In this document: piece after piece, positions 18,551-28,500 of the stretch | How positions within the stretch are numbered: the stretch's first letter is position 1 | How the letters are laid out: each line of letters opens with the position of its first letter | Assembly: GCA_015228925.1 (NCBI GenBank) | Contig: JADGCQ010000030.1 | Coordinates: 1 to 36,791 of the forward strand | DNA length: 36,791 nucleotides | Source: Magnetococcales bacterium | GTDB lineage: Bacteria > Pseudomonadota > Magnetococcia > Magnetococcales > UBA8363 | Reading direction: 5' to 3' | The notes under the pieces: model-generated | Told to the model about the DNA's origin: nothing | Database searches by the model: none | The model's input: the letters and a program-made list of their open reading frames with translations, nothing else | Position numbers and translations under genes: made by a program

Positions 18551-18796
18551 ATGGCAAGCATTGCAAAACTTGTGGCGATGGAATCCATTCTGGAGCAAAT
18601 GACGGGGGAGTTGGTCCTCGATGTGCAGAGTGGCCGGATGAGTGTCAGTGAAGAATTGATGCAAAGCCTGGAATCCCTGGTGGATGCCACCCGTAAAATC
18701 CAGATCGTGCGTGAACACATGGAAGAGCGTTCCGGGTTGGACGCGGAGCGGGAAGAAACGGAAGAACCGTTGTACCGTTTTCGGCTGGCCTCCTGA
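18551..18796 (+). CDS. Small hypothetical protein, acidic and helical
   Basis: This 81-residue protein has a coherent amphipathic helical pattern (SILEQMTGELVLDVQSG, ELMQSLESLVDATRKIQ) and an acidic C-terminal part. No signal peptide or membrane segment is seen. The ATG is preceded by AGGAGAGCAGGA, a good ribosome-binding site. It sits alone between the lipoprotein terminator and the convergent phosphofructokinase gene. I recognise no family. Confidence 0.65.
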   Translation: MASIAKLVAMESILEQMTGELVLDVQSGRMSVSEELMQSLESLVDATRKIQIVREHMEERSGLDAEREETEEPLYRFRLAS

Positions 18797-18846
18797 GCTG
18801 TACCTGTTTTATTTTGATGTGGGGGGGGTGCGTCATGGGTTTGGCG

Positions 18847-18877
18847 CAAAAAGAAAGGGAGGCGTCAATGCCTCCCT
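18847..18877 (-). terminator. Intrinsic terminator of the phosphofructokinase gene
   Basis: The arms at 18856-18863 and 18870-18877 (AGGGAGGC / GCCTCCCT, 6-nt loop) form a perfect 8-bp stem. On the minus strand it is followed by TTTCTTTTT (about 18848-18856). It lies 26 nt beyond the stop codon at 18904, in the correct direction. Confidence 0.85.
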
Positions 18878-18903
18878 GAGTGGTGGTGCTGTGTGGCGGA
18901 TGA

Positions 18904-20118
18904 TTATTTCTTAAGGATTTTGGCCACTGCCGGAGCTTGAACCCGGGACCAGACCGGGATATCGCTACCCAGGAGCGGACGGATGTAATCCATGAAGGCC
19001 GGAGTAATGTCGGAATTGTTGCTGGCAATGAAATTGTCGGACATTACCTTGGTTTTTGCGGCGACATCTTCCAGTGCGCTCAGTTTGTACTCGACCGCAT
19101 ATTCGGCAACGCGGTGAATGGTGACGGTTCCCGATTTTCCGCCGTACATGGCGAACTGGACCCCCTTTTGTCCCACTTCACGGGCTTCCTTTTGGTCAAC
19201 ATCGGAGACCACCCCCAGGAATGAGCGTTGGAGGTAACCGAAGGTGTCGCCGCGAACCCGTTTGATTCCACATTTGCCTTTGATGGCATCGGTGAGAAGA
19301 TCGGCGAGGGCACCGGTACCGGAGAGTTGCACGTTGCCATGGGCATCGCGTTCCACTTCTTTGGCGAGTTTGGTGGCGATGGGTTCACCGCTTTCGTCGT
19401 GGATCCCTTCGGAGGCGGCGACGATGCAACGACCATGTTTGGCGTAAGCGGCTTTGACATCGGCCAGGAACTTATCCATGGAGAAGCTGCGTTCCGGCAG
19501 ATAGATCAGGTGAGGTCCATCGGAATCATAACGGCGCAACCCAGCGGCGGCGGCTGTCAGGAATCCGGCATGGCGTCCCATGACGACACCGACGTAGACG
19601 CCAGGGAGGGCGCGATTGTCAAGGTTGGCACCGGCAAACGCCGAGGCGACGAACCGGGCGGCGGAAGGAAAGCCGGGGGTATGGTCGTTGATCATCAGGT
19701 CGTTGTCGATGGTCTTGGGGATATGGATACCCACAAGTTCATAGTTTTCTTTTTTGGCAAAATCGTTGACCAGACGGATGGTATCCGAGGAGTCATTGCC
19801 GCCGATGTAGAAGAAGTAGCGGATATCGTGGGCGATGAGGACTTTTAAGATTTCGGCGCAGTAGGCGGCATCGGGTTTATCGCGGGTGGAACCCATGGCC
19901 GAAGCGGGGGTCAAGGCGAGTTTTTCCAGGTTTTCGTTGGTTTCCTGGGTGAGATCAAGGAAATCTTCCTTGATGATACCGGAGACGCCATGATGGGCGC
20001 CATAGATGCGGTCTACGTTGGGAAACCTGCGAGCTTCCTGGACGATACCAACGAGAGATTGGTTGATGACCGCTGTAGGGCCACCGCCCTGGGCGACCAA
20101 TACTTTCCCCTTTTTCAT
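18904..20118 (-). CDS. 6-phosphofructokinase, probably pyrophosphate-dependent
   Basis: This 404-residue protein is a PfkA-superfamily enzyme that phosphorylates fructose 6-phosphate to fructose 1,6-bisphosphate. The N-terminal VLVAQGGGPTAVINQSLVG, the GGND motif (106-109), PKTIDND (134-140), GVVMGRHAGFLTAAAA and VRGDTFGYLQRS are visible. Asp109 (Gly in ATP enzymes) and Lys135 in PKTIDND (Gly in ATP enzymes, PGTIDND) are the two residues known to mark PPi specificity. The usual GGDD is GGND here. A PPi enzyme would work reversibly in glycolysis and gluconeogenesis. The ribosome-binding site AAGGA is 5 nt before the ATG. Confidence 0.9.
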   Translation of the reverse strand: MKKGKVLVAQGGGPTAVINQSLVGIVQEARRFPNVDRIYGAHHGVSGIIKEDFLDLTQETNENLEKLALTPASAMGSTRDKPDAAYCAEILKVLIAHDIRYFFYIGGNDSSDTIRLVNDFAKKENYELVGIHIPKTIDNDLMINDHTPGFPSAARFVASAFAGANLDNRALPGVYVGVVMGRHAGFLTAAAAGLRRYDSDGPHLIYLPERSFSMDKFLADVKAAYAKHGRCIVAASEGIHDESGEPIATKLAKEVERDAHGNVQLSGTGALADLLTDAIKGKCGIKRVRGDTFGYLQRSFLGVVSDVDQKEAREVGQKGVQFAMYGGKSGTVTIHRVAEYAVEYKLSALEDVAAKTKVMSDNFIASNNSDITPAFMDYIRPLLGSDIPVWSRVQAPAVAKILKK

Positions 20119-20337
20119 AATTTCCTTGCTCCTGTTTTCAATAGAGTGACGGACGGTTTCCGGTTGCCATGAGGATTTCTCATCGCACCGGTTGCAACGT
20201 GATTAAAGACCGCTAGTAAGGGTCTATCTCATGGCACCCCACTATAATCGCACGGGGGCTACTTTGGAAGGTTAGGCGATGGTGTGATGGGCGTCGGTAT
20301 GATCTTTTTCGCTATCATAAGTCCCTTAAACGGGCGA

Positions 20338-20625
20338 TCATGAGGCCGGGCGGTCTGCAAAAACATCGTCCAGGGATTGGGCATCGAAAATACGAAGACT
20401 CCAATTCTCCAAGGAAGACTGCTCTGCTTTGGCTATTTTTTCGTTGGCCCAATCCGGTACAATGCCAAAACGGCGTTGTAACAGGCGCGTCAATATCTTC
20501 GCCTCGCTGTCCCGATGAGACATTTCTAGCCGATGTTTTATCTTTGGCAGAGAAAAAAGTTTTTCTTCTGGCATTGTCTCCACCATGGACTCAAACCATT
20601 CTTTATCCAAGCTTTCCAAGTTCAT
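20338..20625 (-). CDS. Truncated DUF4351-type protein (third, partial copy of the tandem array)
   Basis: This 95-residue ORF matches only the C-terminal part of the two longer proteins upstream: EWFESMVETMPEEKLFSLPK, RDSEAKILTRLLQRRFG, then ANEKIAKAEQSSLENWSL and DAQSLDDVF. It lacks the nuclease-like N-terminal domain. It has its own start with a GGGAG 5 nt upstream, so it may still be expressed. In DNA, 20368-20487 is almost identical to the end of the next copy (one difference seen). The middle linker resembles the third copy, and its N-terminal part has diverged. It is either a remnant or a donor for recombination. Confidence 0.7.
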   Translation of the reverse strand: MNLESLDKEWFESMVETMPEEKLFSLPKIKHRLEMSHRDSEAKILTRLLQRRFGIVPDWANEKIAKAEQSSLENWSLRIFDAQSLDDVFADRPAS

Positions 20626-20691
20626 CGGGACTCCCTCAGTCGGTCCTGGGATTGATCAATTTCATGGGGACACTTTGTACGTTGTCATTCT

Positions 20692-21648
20692 TTAGTCCGA
20701 AAGAACATCGTCCAGGGATTGGGCATCGAAAATACGAAGACTCCAATCCTCCAAGGAAGACTGCTCTGCTTTGGCTATTTTTTCGTTGGCCCAATCCGGT
20801 ACAATGCCAAAACGGCGTTGTAACTGGCGCGTCAATATCATGGCCTCTCCTTCATGCTTGCTATCCCGCCGTTCTTGCTCCAGCCGATGCTCTAACTTTG
20901 GCAGAGAAAAAAGTTTTTCTTCCGGCGTTGCATCCACCATCGACTCAAACCATTCTTCCCCAAGCCGAATGACATATTCGGGTGTGATCTCTTCCATTCC
21001 AGGATGATTCAAGGCACTTTTCATTTTTAACCTCCACAAACCATTGATAACCCGACCAAATGCCTCCGAGAGTTTGGACAACCCAGCGTGCTGGATCGTC
21101 GCGAACGCTTTTTCTTGCTCGTTCTGTCGGCTGGCGAAACATTTTAGGGGAGCGTTATGGGTTTCATCCGCCAATTCGTTGAGAAAAATCAATCGGATAA
21201 CACCGCCCCAGGATGGAATGCTTTCATAAACACCAACCGGTCCAACAGGCTTAAAAGAATGTTTTTCCAAGAAATCTTTTCGAGACGTGATGGCACTGAT
21301 GATCACGCTCTTCAATTGATGGCGTTTCAGCTTGGCCGTCTCCAAATAGAGGGTGTCGTACACCGAAAGCCATGTCAGTGTTTTTTCGTTCAGGCTTTCG
21401 GTAACTTTTAATTCAACCAAGATTTGGTCGGCCTCAAGATCGTGTAGTCCATCCGCCAAACGGACACGTTGCTCTTGAGTCCATCCCCCGCTGCCAACTT
21501 CTTTTCGCTGAATCAAAATAAGATCTGCCACGGGTGGGGCGGGGACGACAGGGACTTCCATGCGGACTTCAATGCCGACGGGTTCCAACAGCACTTTCAG
21601 CGTTTCACCGACCAAGCGGTGCCAATAGGTTTTCCCCTCTTGTTCCAT
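20692..21648 (-). CDS. PD-(D/E)XK nuclease-like protein with DUF4351-type C-terminus (copy A)
   Basis: This is a 318-residue protein. The N-terminal half has a plausible PD-(D/E)XK core: Asp42 in VADLILIQR, then Glu79 and Lys81 in ILVELKVTES. The C-terminal 70 residues (EKLFSLPK ... LTRQLQRRFG ... ANEKIAKAEQSSLEDW ... DAQSLDDV) are the DUF4351-like helical domain common on Rpn-type recombination-promoting nucleases. The ATG at 21648 lies 8 nt after the stop of copy B, so the two are probably co-transcribed. Residues from about 38 to 262 are identical in copy B; the C-terminal linker is longer here (EQERRDSKHEGEAM). Assigning nuclease activity is an inference from fold motifs. Confidence 0.78.
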   Translation of the reverse strand: MEQEGKTYWHRLVGETLKVLLEPVGIEVRMEVPVVPAPPVADLILIQRKEVGSGGWTQEQRVRLADGLHDLEADQILVELKVTESLNEKTLTWLSVYDTLYLETAKLKRHQLKSVIISAITSRKDFLEKHSFKPVGPVGVYESIPSWGGVIRLIFLNELADETHNAPLKCFASRQNEQEKAFATIQHAGLSKLSEAFGRVINGLWRLKMKSALNHPGMEEITPEYVIRLGEEWFESMVDATPEEKLFSLPKLEHRLEQERRDSKHEGEAMILTRQLQRRFGIVPDWANEKIAKAEQSSLEDWSLRIFDAQSLDDVLSD

Positions 21649-21656
21649 GTTGTTTT

Positions 21657-22616
21657 TTAGTCCGAAAAAACATCGTCCAGGGATTGGGCATCCACAAATC
21701 GCAGACTCCAATCCTCCAAGGAAGACTGCTCCGCTTTGGCTATTTTTTCGTTAGCCCACTCCGGTATCGTGCCAAAACGGCGTTGTAACTGGCGCGTCAA
21801 TATCTTTGCCTCGCTGTCCCGATGAGACGCCTTGAGCCGATGCTCTAACTTTGGCAGAGAAAAAAGTTTTTCTTCCGGCGTTGCATCCACCATCGACTCA
21901 AACCATTCTTCCCCAAGCCGAATGACATATTCGGGTGTGATCTCTTCCATTCCAGGATGATTCAAGGCACTTTTCATTTTTAACCTCCACAAACCATTGA
22001 TAACCCGACCAAATGCCTCCGAGAGTTTGGACAACCCAGCGTGCTGGATCGTCGCGAACGCTTTTTCTTGCTCGTTCTGTCGGCTGGCGAAACATTTTAG
22101 GGGAGCGTTATGGGTTTCATCCGCCAATTCGTTGAGAAAAATCAATCGGATAACACCGCCCCAGGATGGAATGCTTTCATAAACACCAACCGGTCCAACA
22201 GGCTTAAAAGAATGTTTTTCCAAGAAATCTTTTCGAGACGTGATGGCACTGATGATCACGCTCTTCAATTGATGGCGTTTCAGCTTGGCCGTCTCCAAAT
22301 AGAGGGTGTCGTACACCGAAAGCCATGTCAGTGTTTTTTCGTTCAGGCTTTCGGTAACTTTTAATTCAACCAAGATTTGGTCGGCCTCAAGATCGTGTAG
22401 TCCATCCGCCAAACGGACACGTTGCTCTTGAGTCCATCCCCCGCTGCCAACTTCTTTTCGCTGAATCAAAATAAGATCTGCCACGGGTGGGGCAGGGGCG
22501 ACAGGGACTTCCATACGGACTTCAATGCCGACGGGTTCCAACAGCACTTTCAGCGTTTCACCGACCAAGCGGTGCCAATAGGTTTTTCTCTCTTGTTCCA
22601 AGCCGATGGTTTCCAT
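21657..22616 (-). CDS. PD-(D/E)XK nuclease-like protein with DUF4351-type C-terminus (copy B)
   Basis: This 319-residue paralogue is almost identical to copy A over the first 260 residues, including the Asp and ExK motif, and has a different DUF4351 linker (KASHRDSEAKIL) and C-terminus (FVDAQSLDDVFSD). I place the start at ATG 22616. The frame is open to TTG 22688, which has a good GAGGA just upstream and would add 24 residues, so the longer form is a real alternative. The gene is first in the three-copy array. It is 167 nt downstream of the small secreted-protein gene in the same direction. Confidence 0.78.
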   Translation of the reverse strand: METIGLEQERKTYWHRLVGETLKVLLEPVGIEVRMEVPVAPAPPVADLILIQRKEVGSGGWTQEQRVRLADGLHDLEADQILVELKVTESLNEKTLTWLSVYDTLYLETAKLKRHQLKSVIISAITSRKDFLEKHSFKPVGPVGVYESIPSWGGVIRLIFLNELADETHNAPLKCFASRQNEQEKAFATIQHAGLSKLSEAFGRVINGLWRLKMKSALNHPGMEEITPEYVIRLGEEWFESMVDATPEEKLFSLPKLEHRLKASHRDSEAKILTRQLQRRFGTIPEWANEKIAKAEQSSLEDWSLRFVDAQSLDDVFSD

Positions 22617-22783
22617 TGCTTCAAAGTGGGCGAAACCGACAAGCATCGGGATCCCCTGCGGCAACGCCCCCAGACCATTCTCTATCAAGTTTCCTCTTTC
22701 GGCAAGAAAAACATAGGCAAATTTTGCGCGGTGTTATTCTCTAGCCCGAAACTTTCCGAGTTGACTGGGATTCCCTGCTCGCA

Positions 22784-23083
22784 TTACTGCGAGACCTCCC
22801 GTGGTGCATCCATCTGGGCGTGGCGGATGGCGTACTGATCGTTGATATGCCATACGCCATTCTTGTAATACTGATTTGGCTGGCCAACATGATGGGTGTA
22901 GGAGGGGAAAATTTTGATGATGCTTCCGACGGCATCGGGGTGGCGGTCGGTGGGTACGCCATAGACGCACCAAGTTTGATCCTCATGGTAGTGGGTTGGA
23001 TTGCCTGCGGGGCAGGCCCACGCCAGGGGGGGGAGGAGCAGGGTCAAACCAAACATGAAAGGAGTCCATTTCAATTTTTTCAT
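22784..23083 (-). CDS. Small secreted protein, unknown function
   Basis: This 99-residue precursor has a clear Sec signal peptide: MKKLKW start, hydrophobic core FGLTLLLPPL and a likely cut after AWA (about residue 23). The mature part is short, His-, Tyr- and Trp-rich (THYHEDQTWCVYG, YTHHVGQPNQYYKNGVWH), with two Cys. It probably sits in the periplasm or outside. The repeated His could bind a metal, but no family is recognised. A GAGGGA ribosome-binding site precedes the ATG. It is divergent from the nitroreductase across 156 nt. Confidence 0.75.
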   Translation of the reverse strand: MKKLKWTPFMFGLTLLLPPLAWACPAGNPTHYHEDQTWCVYGVPTDRHPDAVGSIIKIFPSYTHHVGQPNQYYKNGVWHINDQYAIRHAQMDAPREVSQ

Positions 23084-23239
23084 TTGTCCCTCGCAGTGCC
23101 AAGGTGAATAAACAGACGAGACATTCTAGGCTGGAATGGGTATGATCGGCAAGGTCTGATTTACATTAAAGTATTGGCGGATTGCATTTTGACGCAAATG
23201 ATTATCTTTTTGAGAAGCCGATAACCATGTGGAGGGGTT

Positions 23240-23905
23240 ATGAATGTTATCCAGGCCATCGAGGGGAGGCGATCCATGCGTGGCTTTTTGCGCCAACCGG
23301 TTTCCAAGGAGGTCGTGGAATCGATTCTCCAGACGGCGCGCTGGTCGCCATCGGGGGTTAATCTTCAACCCTGGCGGGTGGAGGTGGTCATGGGGGACAC
23401 CTTGTCCAAGTTATGTACACGATTGACGGTATTGGCCGAGGCGGGGGTGTCCAAAAATCCCGATTACTCCTTCCATCCCCACCTTTGGAAGGAACCGTTT
23501 CTGGGACGGCGACGTGCGTGCGGTTTTGGGTTGATCGATGCCATGGGGATAGAACGGGAAGATGCGGTAGGGCGTCGGCAAGCTTGGTTGGCAAATTATT
23601 CCTTTTTTGGTGCCCCTGCGGCCCTGCTCCTCTTTATGGACCGATCTTTGGGACAGGGAGCCTGGATCGATATGGGGATGTTTTGGCAGACAATCATGTT
23701 GACGGCGGTTGCCCATGGTCTTGGAACTTGCCCACAGGCCTCGGTGGCCGATTATCCCGACACGGTACGGGAATTGCTGGATGTGGATGAACAGTACATG
23801 TTATTGGGTTCTTTGGCTCTCGGTTATCCCGACCCTCAGGCTCAATCCAATACGTTGCGAACGAGTCGTCTGAACGTGGAAGAGTTCGCTACGTTTCACG
23901 AATGA
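23240..23905 (+). CDS. Nitroreductase family FMN-dependent oxidoreductase
   Basis: This 221-residue protein is an NfsB/NfnB-like flavin reductase that would bind FMN as a dimer and use NAD(P)H. The entry motif IEGRRSMRGFLRQPVSKE and the ARWSPSGVNLQPWR block bind FMN phosphate in the family. The C-terminal LLGSLALGYPD is also typical. It probably reduces quinones, nitro compounds or an unknown electron acceptor. It begins with a GGAGGGG directly upstream of the ATG. The 150-nt gap to the TolC gene holds nothing else I can support. Confidence 0.9.
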   Translation: MNVIQAIEGRRSMRGFLRQPVSKEVVESILQTARWSPSGVNLQPWRVEVVMGDTLSKLCTRLTVLAEAGVSKNPDYSFHPHLWKEPFLGRRRACGFGLIDAMGIEREDAVGRRQAWLANYSFFGAPAALLLFMDRSLGQGAWIDMGMFWQTIMLTAVAHGLGTCPQASVADYPDTVRELLDVDEQYMLLGSLALGYPDPQAQSNTLRTSRLNVEEFATFHE

Positions 23906-24056
23906 TCCCTTAATCGGATGACTGTCAGGAGAATGATGGCCACAAACAAAAAAAATGATTGTTTGGTATGAATTTGGCTTGATGTTGGGAAGTCGGTCGT
24001 GTTGCCATGGCTGTTGTTGAAAATCGGGCGAGCCGTTCAGGTGAGGAGATGAATCG

Positions 24057-25469
24057 ATGATGTTGCGGTGTGCGGGATCCTTCCGGTGGAGAACCGGGTT
24101 TGCGCTCATGTTGCTGGTGTTGTTCCCCTCGGCGGTATGGGCCGAGACGTTGCGGGAAGCGGTGGAGTCCATTCTGTTGCGCCATGACCGTATTTTGGCG
24201 GCGCAGGCGGATCTTGCGGCGGCGGGCGAGCGCAAAGATCAGGTGCAACGCACGTTATTCATGCCCAACCTGACAGTCACGTCCCATGTGGGCAAGGAAC
24301 GCCAAAGCCATCAGACCAGCGGTCCCGATACCGATATGACCTCTCGTGAATTGGATCTGGCGGTTAAGCAATTGCTCTTTGACTTTGGCAAGGGGATCGC
24401 GGACGTTTCGGTGCAGGGTTGGCAGCAGCAGCAGATGCGGGAAGCCTTGGAGAACGCCAATCAAACCCTCATCCTGGATGCGGTCGTTTCCTATCTCAAT
24501 CTGGCTCGGGCCAACAAGGTTCTTGAATTTGCAAAAAAATCAGTCGCCAATGTTCGGCATCAAGGAGAGGTTGAAAGTGCCCGCGTGACCCTGGGCAAAG
24601 GTTATTCGACCGATGTTCTTCAAGCCAAGGCGCAATTGGCGGGGGCTGAGGCCCGCCAGGTGCAATCCCGTGGAATTTTGTTGCAGGCCCAAGATCATGC
24701 CCGCACGGTATTCTTGCGGGAACCCGAAGAGGTGGTGCAGTTGCTCCCCCCAGATGACTCTTTGGTGATTCTCCCTAAAGCTATGGATGACGCCTTGAAA
24801 TCCGCCATCGCATCCAACCCCCAGTTGCGGCAATTGGCAGCGTTGGTGGATGGTTTGAAGGAGGCGCGCCACAGTGCCAAAATTGGCGGTTTCCTCCCTA
24901 CACTCAATGGGGTGTGGGAATACAAGATGAAAAATGATGTGAGTGGTGTGGACGGTTTTGAACGGGAAAATTTTGTTAAGGCGGAAATGTCTTTTCCCTT
25001 CAACCTGGGGCTTGCCAGCGTCAGTTCTGTCAGGGCGGCGCAACGGGATCTCGATGCGGCCACCAATCGTTATAACGATACCTTGCTTTTGGTGCGCGAA
25101 CAGGTGCGCACTTCCTGGCATAACCTGGAAACCTCCCGCGAAAATGCCGATCTGTTGACGACGCAGGCCTCCTTGGCGGAAAAATTTCTTGAATTGGCCA
25201 AAGAGGAGCGTGCTTTGGATAAACGGACGCTGTTGGATGTGTTGAACGGTGAAACTGCCCTGATCAATGCGCGCAGTGACGCTTTATCCGCCAATACCGA
25301 TGTGCGGATTGCCTCCTACACCCTGCTTCAGGCGATGGGGAGTCTTTCGACAGAGGTACTCAGTGCTTCCAAGGGGGGACACACCAGTACCGTCGTCGAT
25401 CAAAGGCCCATCCCACTGAGTATGGATAATAAGAAAAAGGATTCGGCGAAGCATGGGAAGGTGAAGTAG
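24057..25469 (+). CDS. tolC: TolC-family outer membrane factor of type I secretion
   Basis: This 470-residue precursor has a signal peptide (hydrophobic FALMLLVLFPSAVWA, cut about residue 29) and two outer-membrane efflux domains. Family features are LREAVESILLRHDRILAAQADL near the start, the LDLAVKQLLFDFG strand region, the helical repeats with ARVTLGKGYSTDVLQAKAQLAGAEA, and the second repeat ending in LDKRTLLDVLNGETALINARSDAL. It forms the outer-membrane channel. The RTX, ABC and HlyD genes follow in order, so it is the outer component of that exporter. AGGAG lies a few bases before the ATG. Confidence 0.93.
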   Translation: MMLRCAGSFRWRTGFALMLLVLFPSAVWAETLREAVESILLRHDRILAAQADLAAAGERKDQVQRTLFMPNLTVTSHVGKERQSHQTSGPDTDMTSRELDLAVKQLLFDFGKGIADVSVQGWQQQQMREALENANQTLILDAVVSYLNLARANKVLEFAKKSVANVRHQGEVESARVTLGKGYSTDVLQAKAQLAGAEARQVQSRGILLQAQDHARTVFLREPEEVVQLLPPDDSLVILPKAMDDALKSAIASNPQLRQLAALVDGLKEARHSAKIGGFLPTLNGVWEYKMKNDVSGVDGFERENFVKAEMSFPFNLGLASVSSVRAAQRDLDAATNRYNDTLLLVREQVRTSWHNLETSRENADLLTTQASLAEKFLELAKEERALDKRTLLDVLNGETALINARSDALSANTDVRIASYTLLQAMGSLSTEVLSASKGGHTSTVVDQRPIPLSMDNKKKDSAKHGKVK

Positions 25470-25510
25470 TTTTTTTAGAGTTTGCATGATCCAGAGGATA
25501 GGAGTACGTC

Positions 25511-28500
25511 ATGATCAGGTCATTGGATCCCTTCATTCCCGGTCAGCATCGTCCGTGGACCCCGGAGGTGATGGATGTTGCGGCTGGCAAACCGTTGGTG
25601 GTGGGTCATGACGATTTTTTGCTTTCGGCCCAATTTACCCGTCAGGGGAGCGACCTTCTCCTGGAGGGGGGGGTCGATTATCCAGGGCATTCGGTTCTCA
25701 TTCCCGGTTATTTCTCCATGGCTGCGCCACCGGATCTTGTGACCGACTATGACGCCAGGATCACTGCGGATCTGGCCCACAGACTTGCAGGACCGATGGT
25801 TCCGGCGGTGTATGCCGAAAATGCGGCACCGACCGCTGCAACGACGGCTATTTCGGGTGGCGATGGTGTCGGGCGTGTGGAAACGGTGGACAAAGGGGCG
25901 ACGATCGTTCGTGCAGGGATCAAGATGGCGGCGGTGAAGGGGATGGCTATCCAGCAGGGGGATGTCATCGAAACCGTCAAGGGGGGTGGGGTTGGTTTGG
26001 TGTATGCCGATAATACGACGATTTCCTTGGCCAATTCGGGACGGATGGTGGTGGAGGAGATGAAATTTGATCCCGCTAAGGGAGAAGGGCGTTCCACGAC
26101 CAATGTGGTTCAGGGAGAGTTTTCCTTTGTCAGTGGTCAGGTTGCCAAAATGGGGACTGACCGCATGGTTTTCAAGACGCCGGTGGCGGTCATCGGGGTC
26201 CGTGGTACCACGGTTGCGGGCAAAGCCTCCGCCGAAGGTTCGGAAAATAGTTTTACCTTGTTGCCGGATGCCGATGGCGGGGTAGGTAAGATTGCGGTGA
26301 CCAATCAGACGGGAACCATTATTCTGTCGCAGCCCAACCAGACGACCACACTGACCAGTTTCACGATCAAACCGACGGCACCGGTGATTTTATCTCCCCA
26401 GGAGGTTCAATCCCGATATGGTGGTGCCACCCGGATATTACCACCGCCGCCCGTGACGAATCAGGATGGCAAAACCGGTGCCGATGCCGCCGGTAAAAGT
26501 GGTGATGGTCAACCGGGAGGCGAAGGTAAGGTTGGGGAAAATGGTGAAAAAGCCCCGGATGGGGAGAACCAACCCAAAGGGGAAGGGGATGCCCCGCCGC
26601 CCAAGGGTGGGCCGGGGGAGGGTGGAGAGACCCCGCCCGTGCCGGGTGAGGAGGGTAAACCGCCTCTTGGACCAGGACAGGGTGCTACGCCACCCGAAGC
26701 GGGTACGCAAGGACCGGGTGGTCCACCTCAAGGAGGGGTTGTTATGGGAGGACAACCGGGTGCGATGGCGGGTCCACAACCTCCCCCTGTTGCAGGTCCG
26801 CAACCGATTTCCCTGGCGAGTGCGCAGCAAGGTGCTATGGGGGGGGTGGCTGGTTTTTCCAATATCCAATCCATGGGTGCCAAACCATTGGGATCAGACA
26901 CCATGGCCCCCCTGGGTGTCAAGGGGGTGGCTGACAATCCCATGGCCCCGGCGGTCCCTTCGCTGGGAGCGACGAATCAAGCCAACAGATCCGTTCTCAC
27001 GAACGCGAATGATGGTCCTGTCAAAACCGCAGGGACGACACTGTTGCAACCCACAAATCAGACGCTGACCGCAGGGACGCTACCCAACGTATTGAAGAGC
27101 AATACGGTCGTAGGGCCGACTTTGGAAGTTGCCCCCGTTGTTCCGCAGACGCAAACTCCGGTGCAAGGGAACAATACGCCTCCTGTCCAAAGTCAGCCGA
27201 CTGCGCCTGCCAGTACCCAGCCGACTGCGCCTGCCAGCACGACCCCGACGCCGCCGGATGTTCCGACGACGCCATCGCCCAGCGTGCCGTCACCGACGGT
27301 GCCGGTGGTTGCCCCCACTCTGGCGGTGCAGGATACATTCGGTAGCCATGTGCATCCGTTTTATCTTTCCATCGATGCCGCTTTGGTGGATACGGATGGT
27401 ACGGAGACGTTGACGATTGCCGTCGATGGTTTGCCTGCCGGGAGTACCCTTTCCGCAGGGGAACCCAATGCCAGTGGCCATTGGATTGTCCCCCCAGAGC
27501 AGTTGCATGGTTTGTCTTTGACCCTGCCGCAGGGGGCACCGGACACCTTTTCATTGACGGTGACGGCGACGACAACCGATGCCACGGGGAGCGTGACGGA
27601 GCAGGCTGTCGATACCCTGGGGGTTTGGCAGGCTGGTGCGAATGATTTATTCTATGTGAATTATAGTTATGCTCCAGGACTTTATAATGAATCGGCACTG
27701 TGGGAAAATTTCAGGTTGGGTTCTGGCTCGGTGACGGTGGACGCCGCAAACCATACCTTCACGTACCAGGAAACGATGGCGTCGGATAACACCCTGGCAC
27801 CGAGTCCGTTTGGTTCCTATACGCAATATTCCGATGGGATGTTCAATCTGGTTCTGACCAACAACGTGATTGCCCACGGTGCGATTTCGGAAAATAACGC
27901 GCTGGGTATGTTTTTCTTTGCCCAGGAATCCTACGAGACTGCCACGCCGAGTTCGACCATGGGATTGGTCATTCCCGATGGGATTGGGTTGAACAATGCT
28001 TCATTGATGGGGGAATACCGTTTTGCTTATCTCGAAGATCATCCCAGTGGTCCTGTCACCGGCTATGGCAAAGTGACTTTGGATGGTGCCGGGAAAGGGA
28101 CGGCTGTGGATCAAGCGACCTCGGACGGTCATCCAACCACCACGCATTTTGACTATTCGGTTCAGGCCAATGGGGAACTGGTGATCACCGAGTCAGACGG
28201 CACGGTCGGCCATGGAAAGATTTCTCCTGATGGGGAAGTGTTTTTCCTCACCGATTTTAACACCTCGTCAACCAGCATTGCCATTGGATTGCACAATGGG
28301 ACGGCCATTCCAACCGTGGCGAGTCTGAACGGAGATTATACTTTCGGAAAGTATAATACGTATCTTTATAATTCCCCAAGCACGACGACGACCTATAATA
28401 ATTGGTATTCCAAAGCGGGGATCATGGACTTCAATGATCATGGCGTTGGACAGGAGTACCAGATTGTCAGCGATAGCTATTTGATCACCGGGAATAGCAC

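Larger units (their letters stand above)
20692..22616 (-). repeat. Tandem duplication of about 950 bp (copies A and B)
   Basis: Positions 20946-21601 align with 21899-22554 at a constant offset of 953 with no gap. The stretch I compared by eye is identical apart from three substitutions near 21540-21570 (one amino-acid change). The segments coding for the C-terminal ~60 residues (20694-20890 against 21660-21845) are clearly diverged and differ in length. Such a sharp border between identical and diverged parts suggests recent gene conversion or unequal exchange. Confidence 0.9.

Noticed and set aside
20338-22688. Diversity-generating retroelement to explain the mosaic copies
   Set aside because: No reverse transcriptase gene is in the window, and differences are block-like rather than adenine-biased.
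22778-22793. CTCGCA/TGCGAG hairpin as a terminator of the small secreted-protein gene
   Set aside because: The stem is only 6 bp, overlaps the coding end, and has no T-run on the minus strand.
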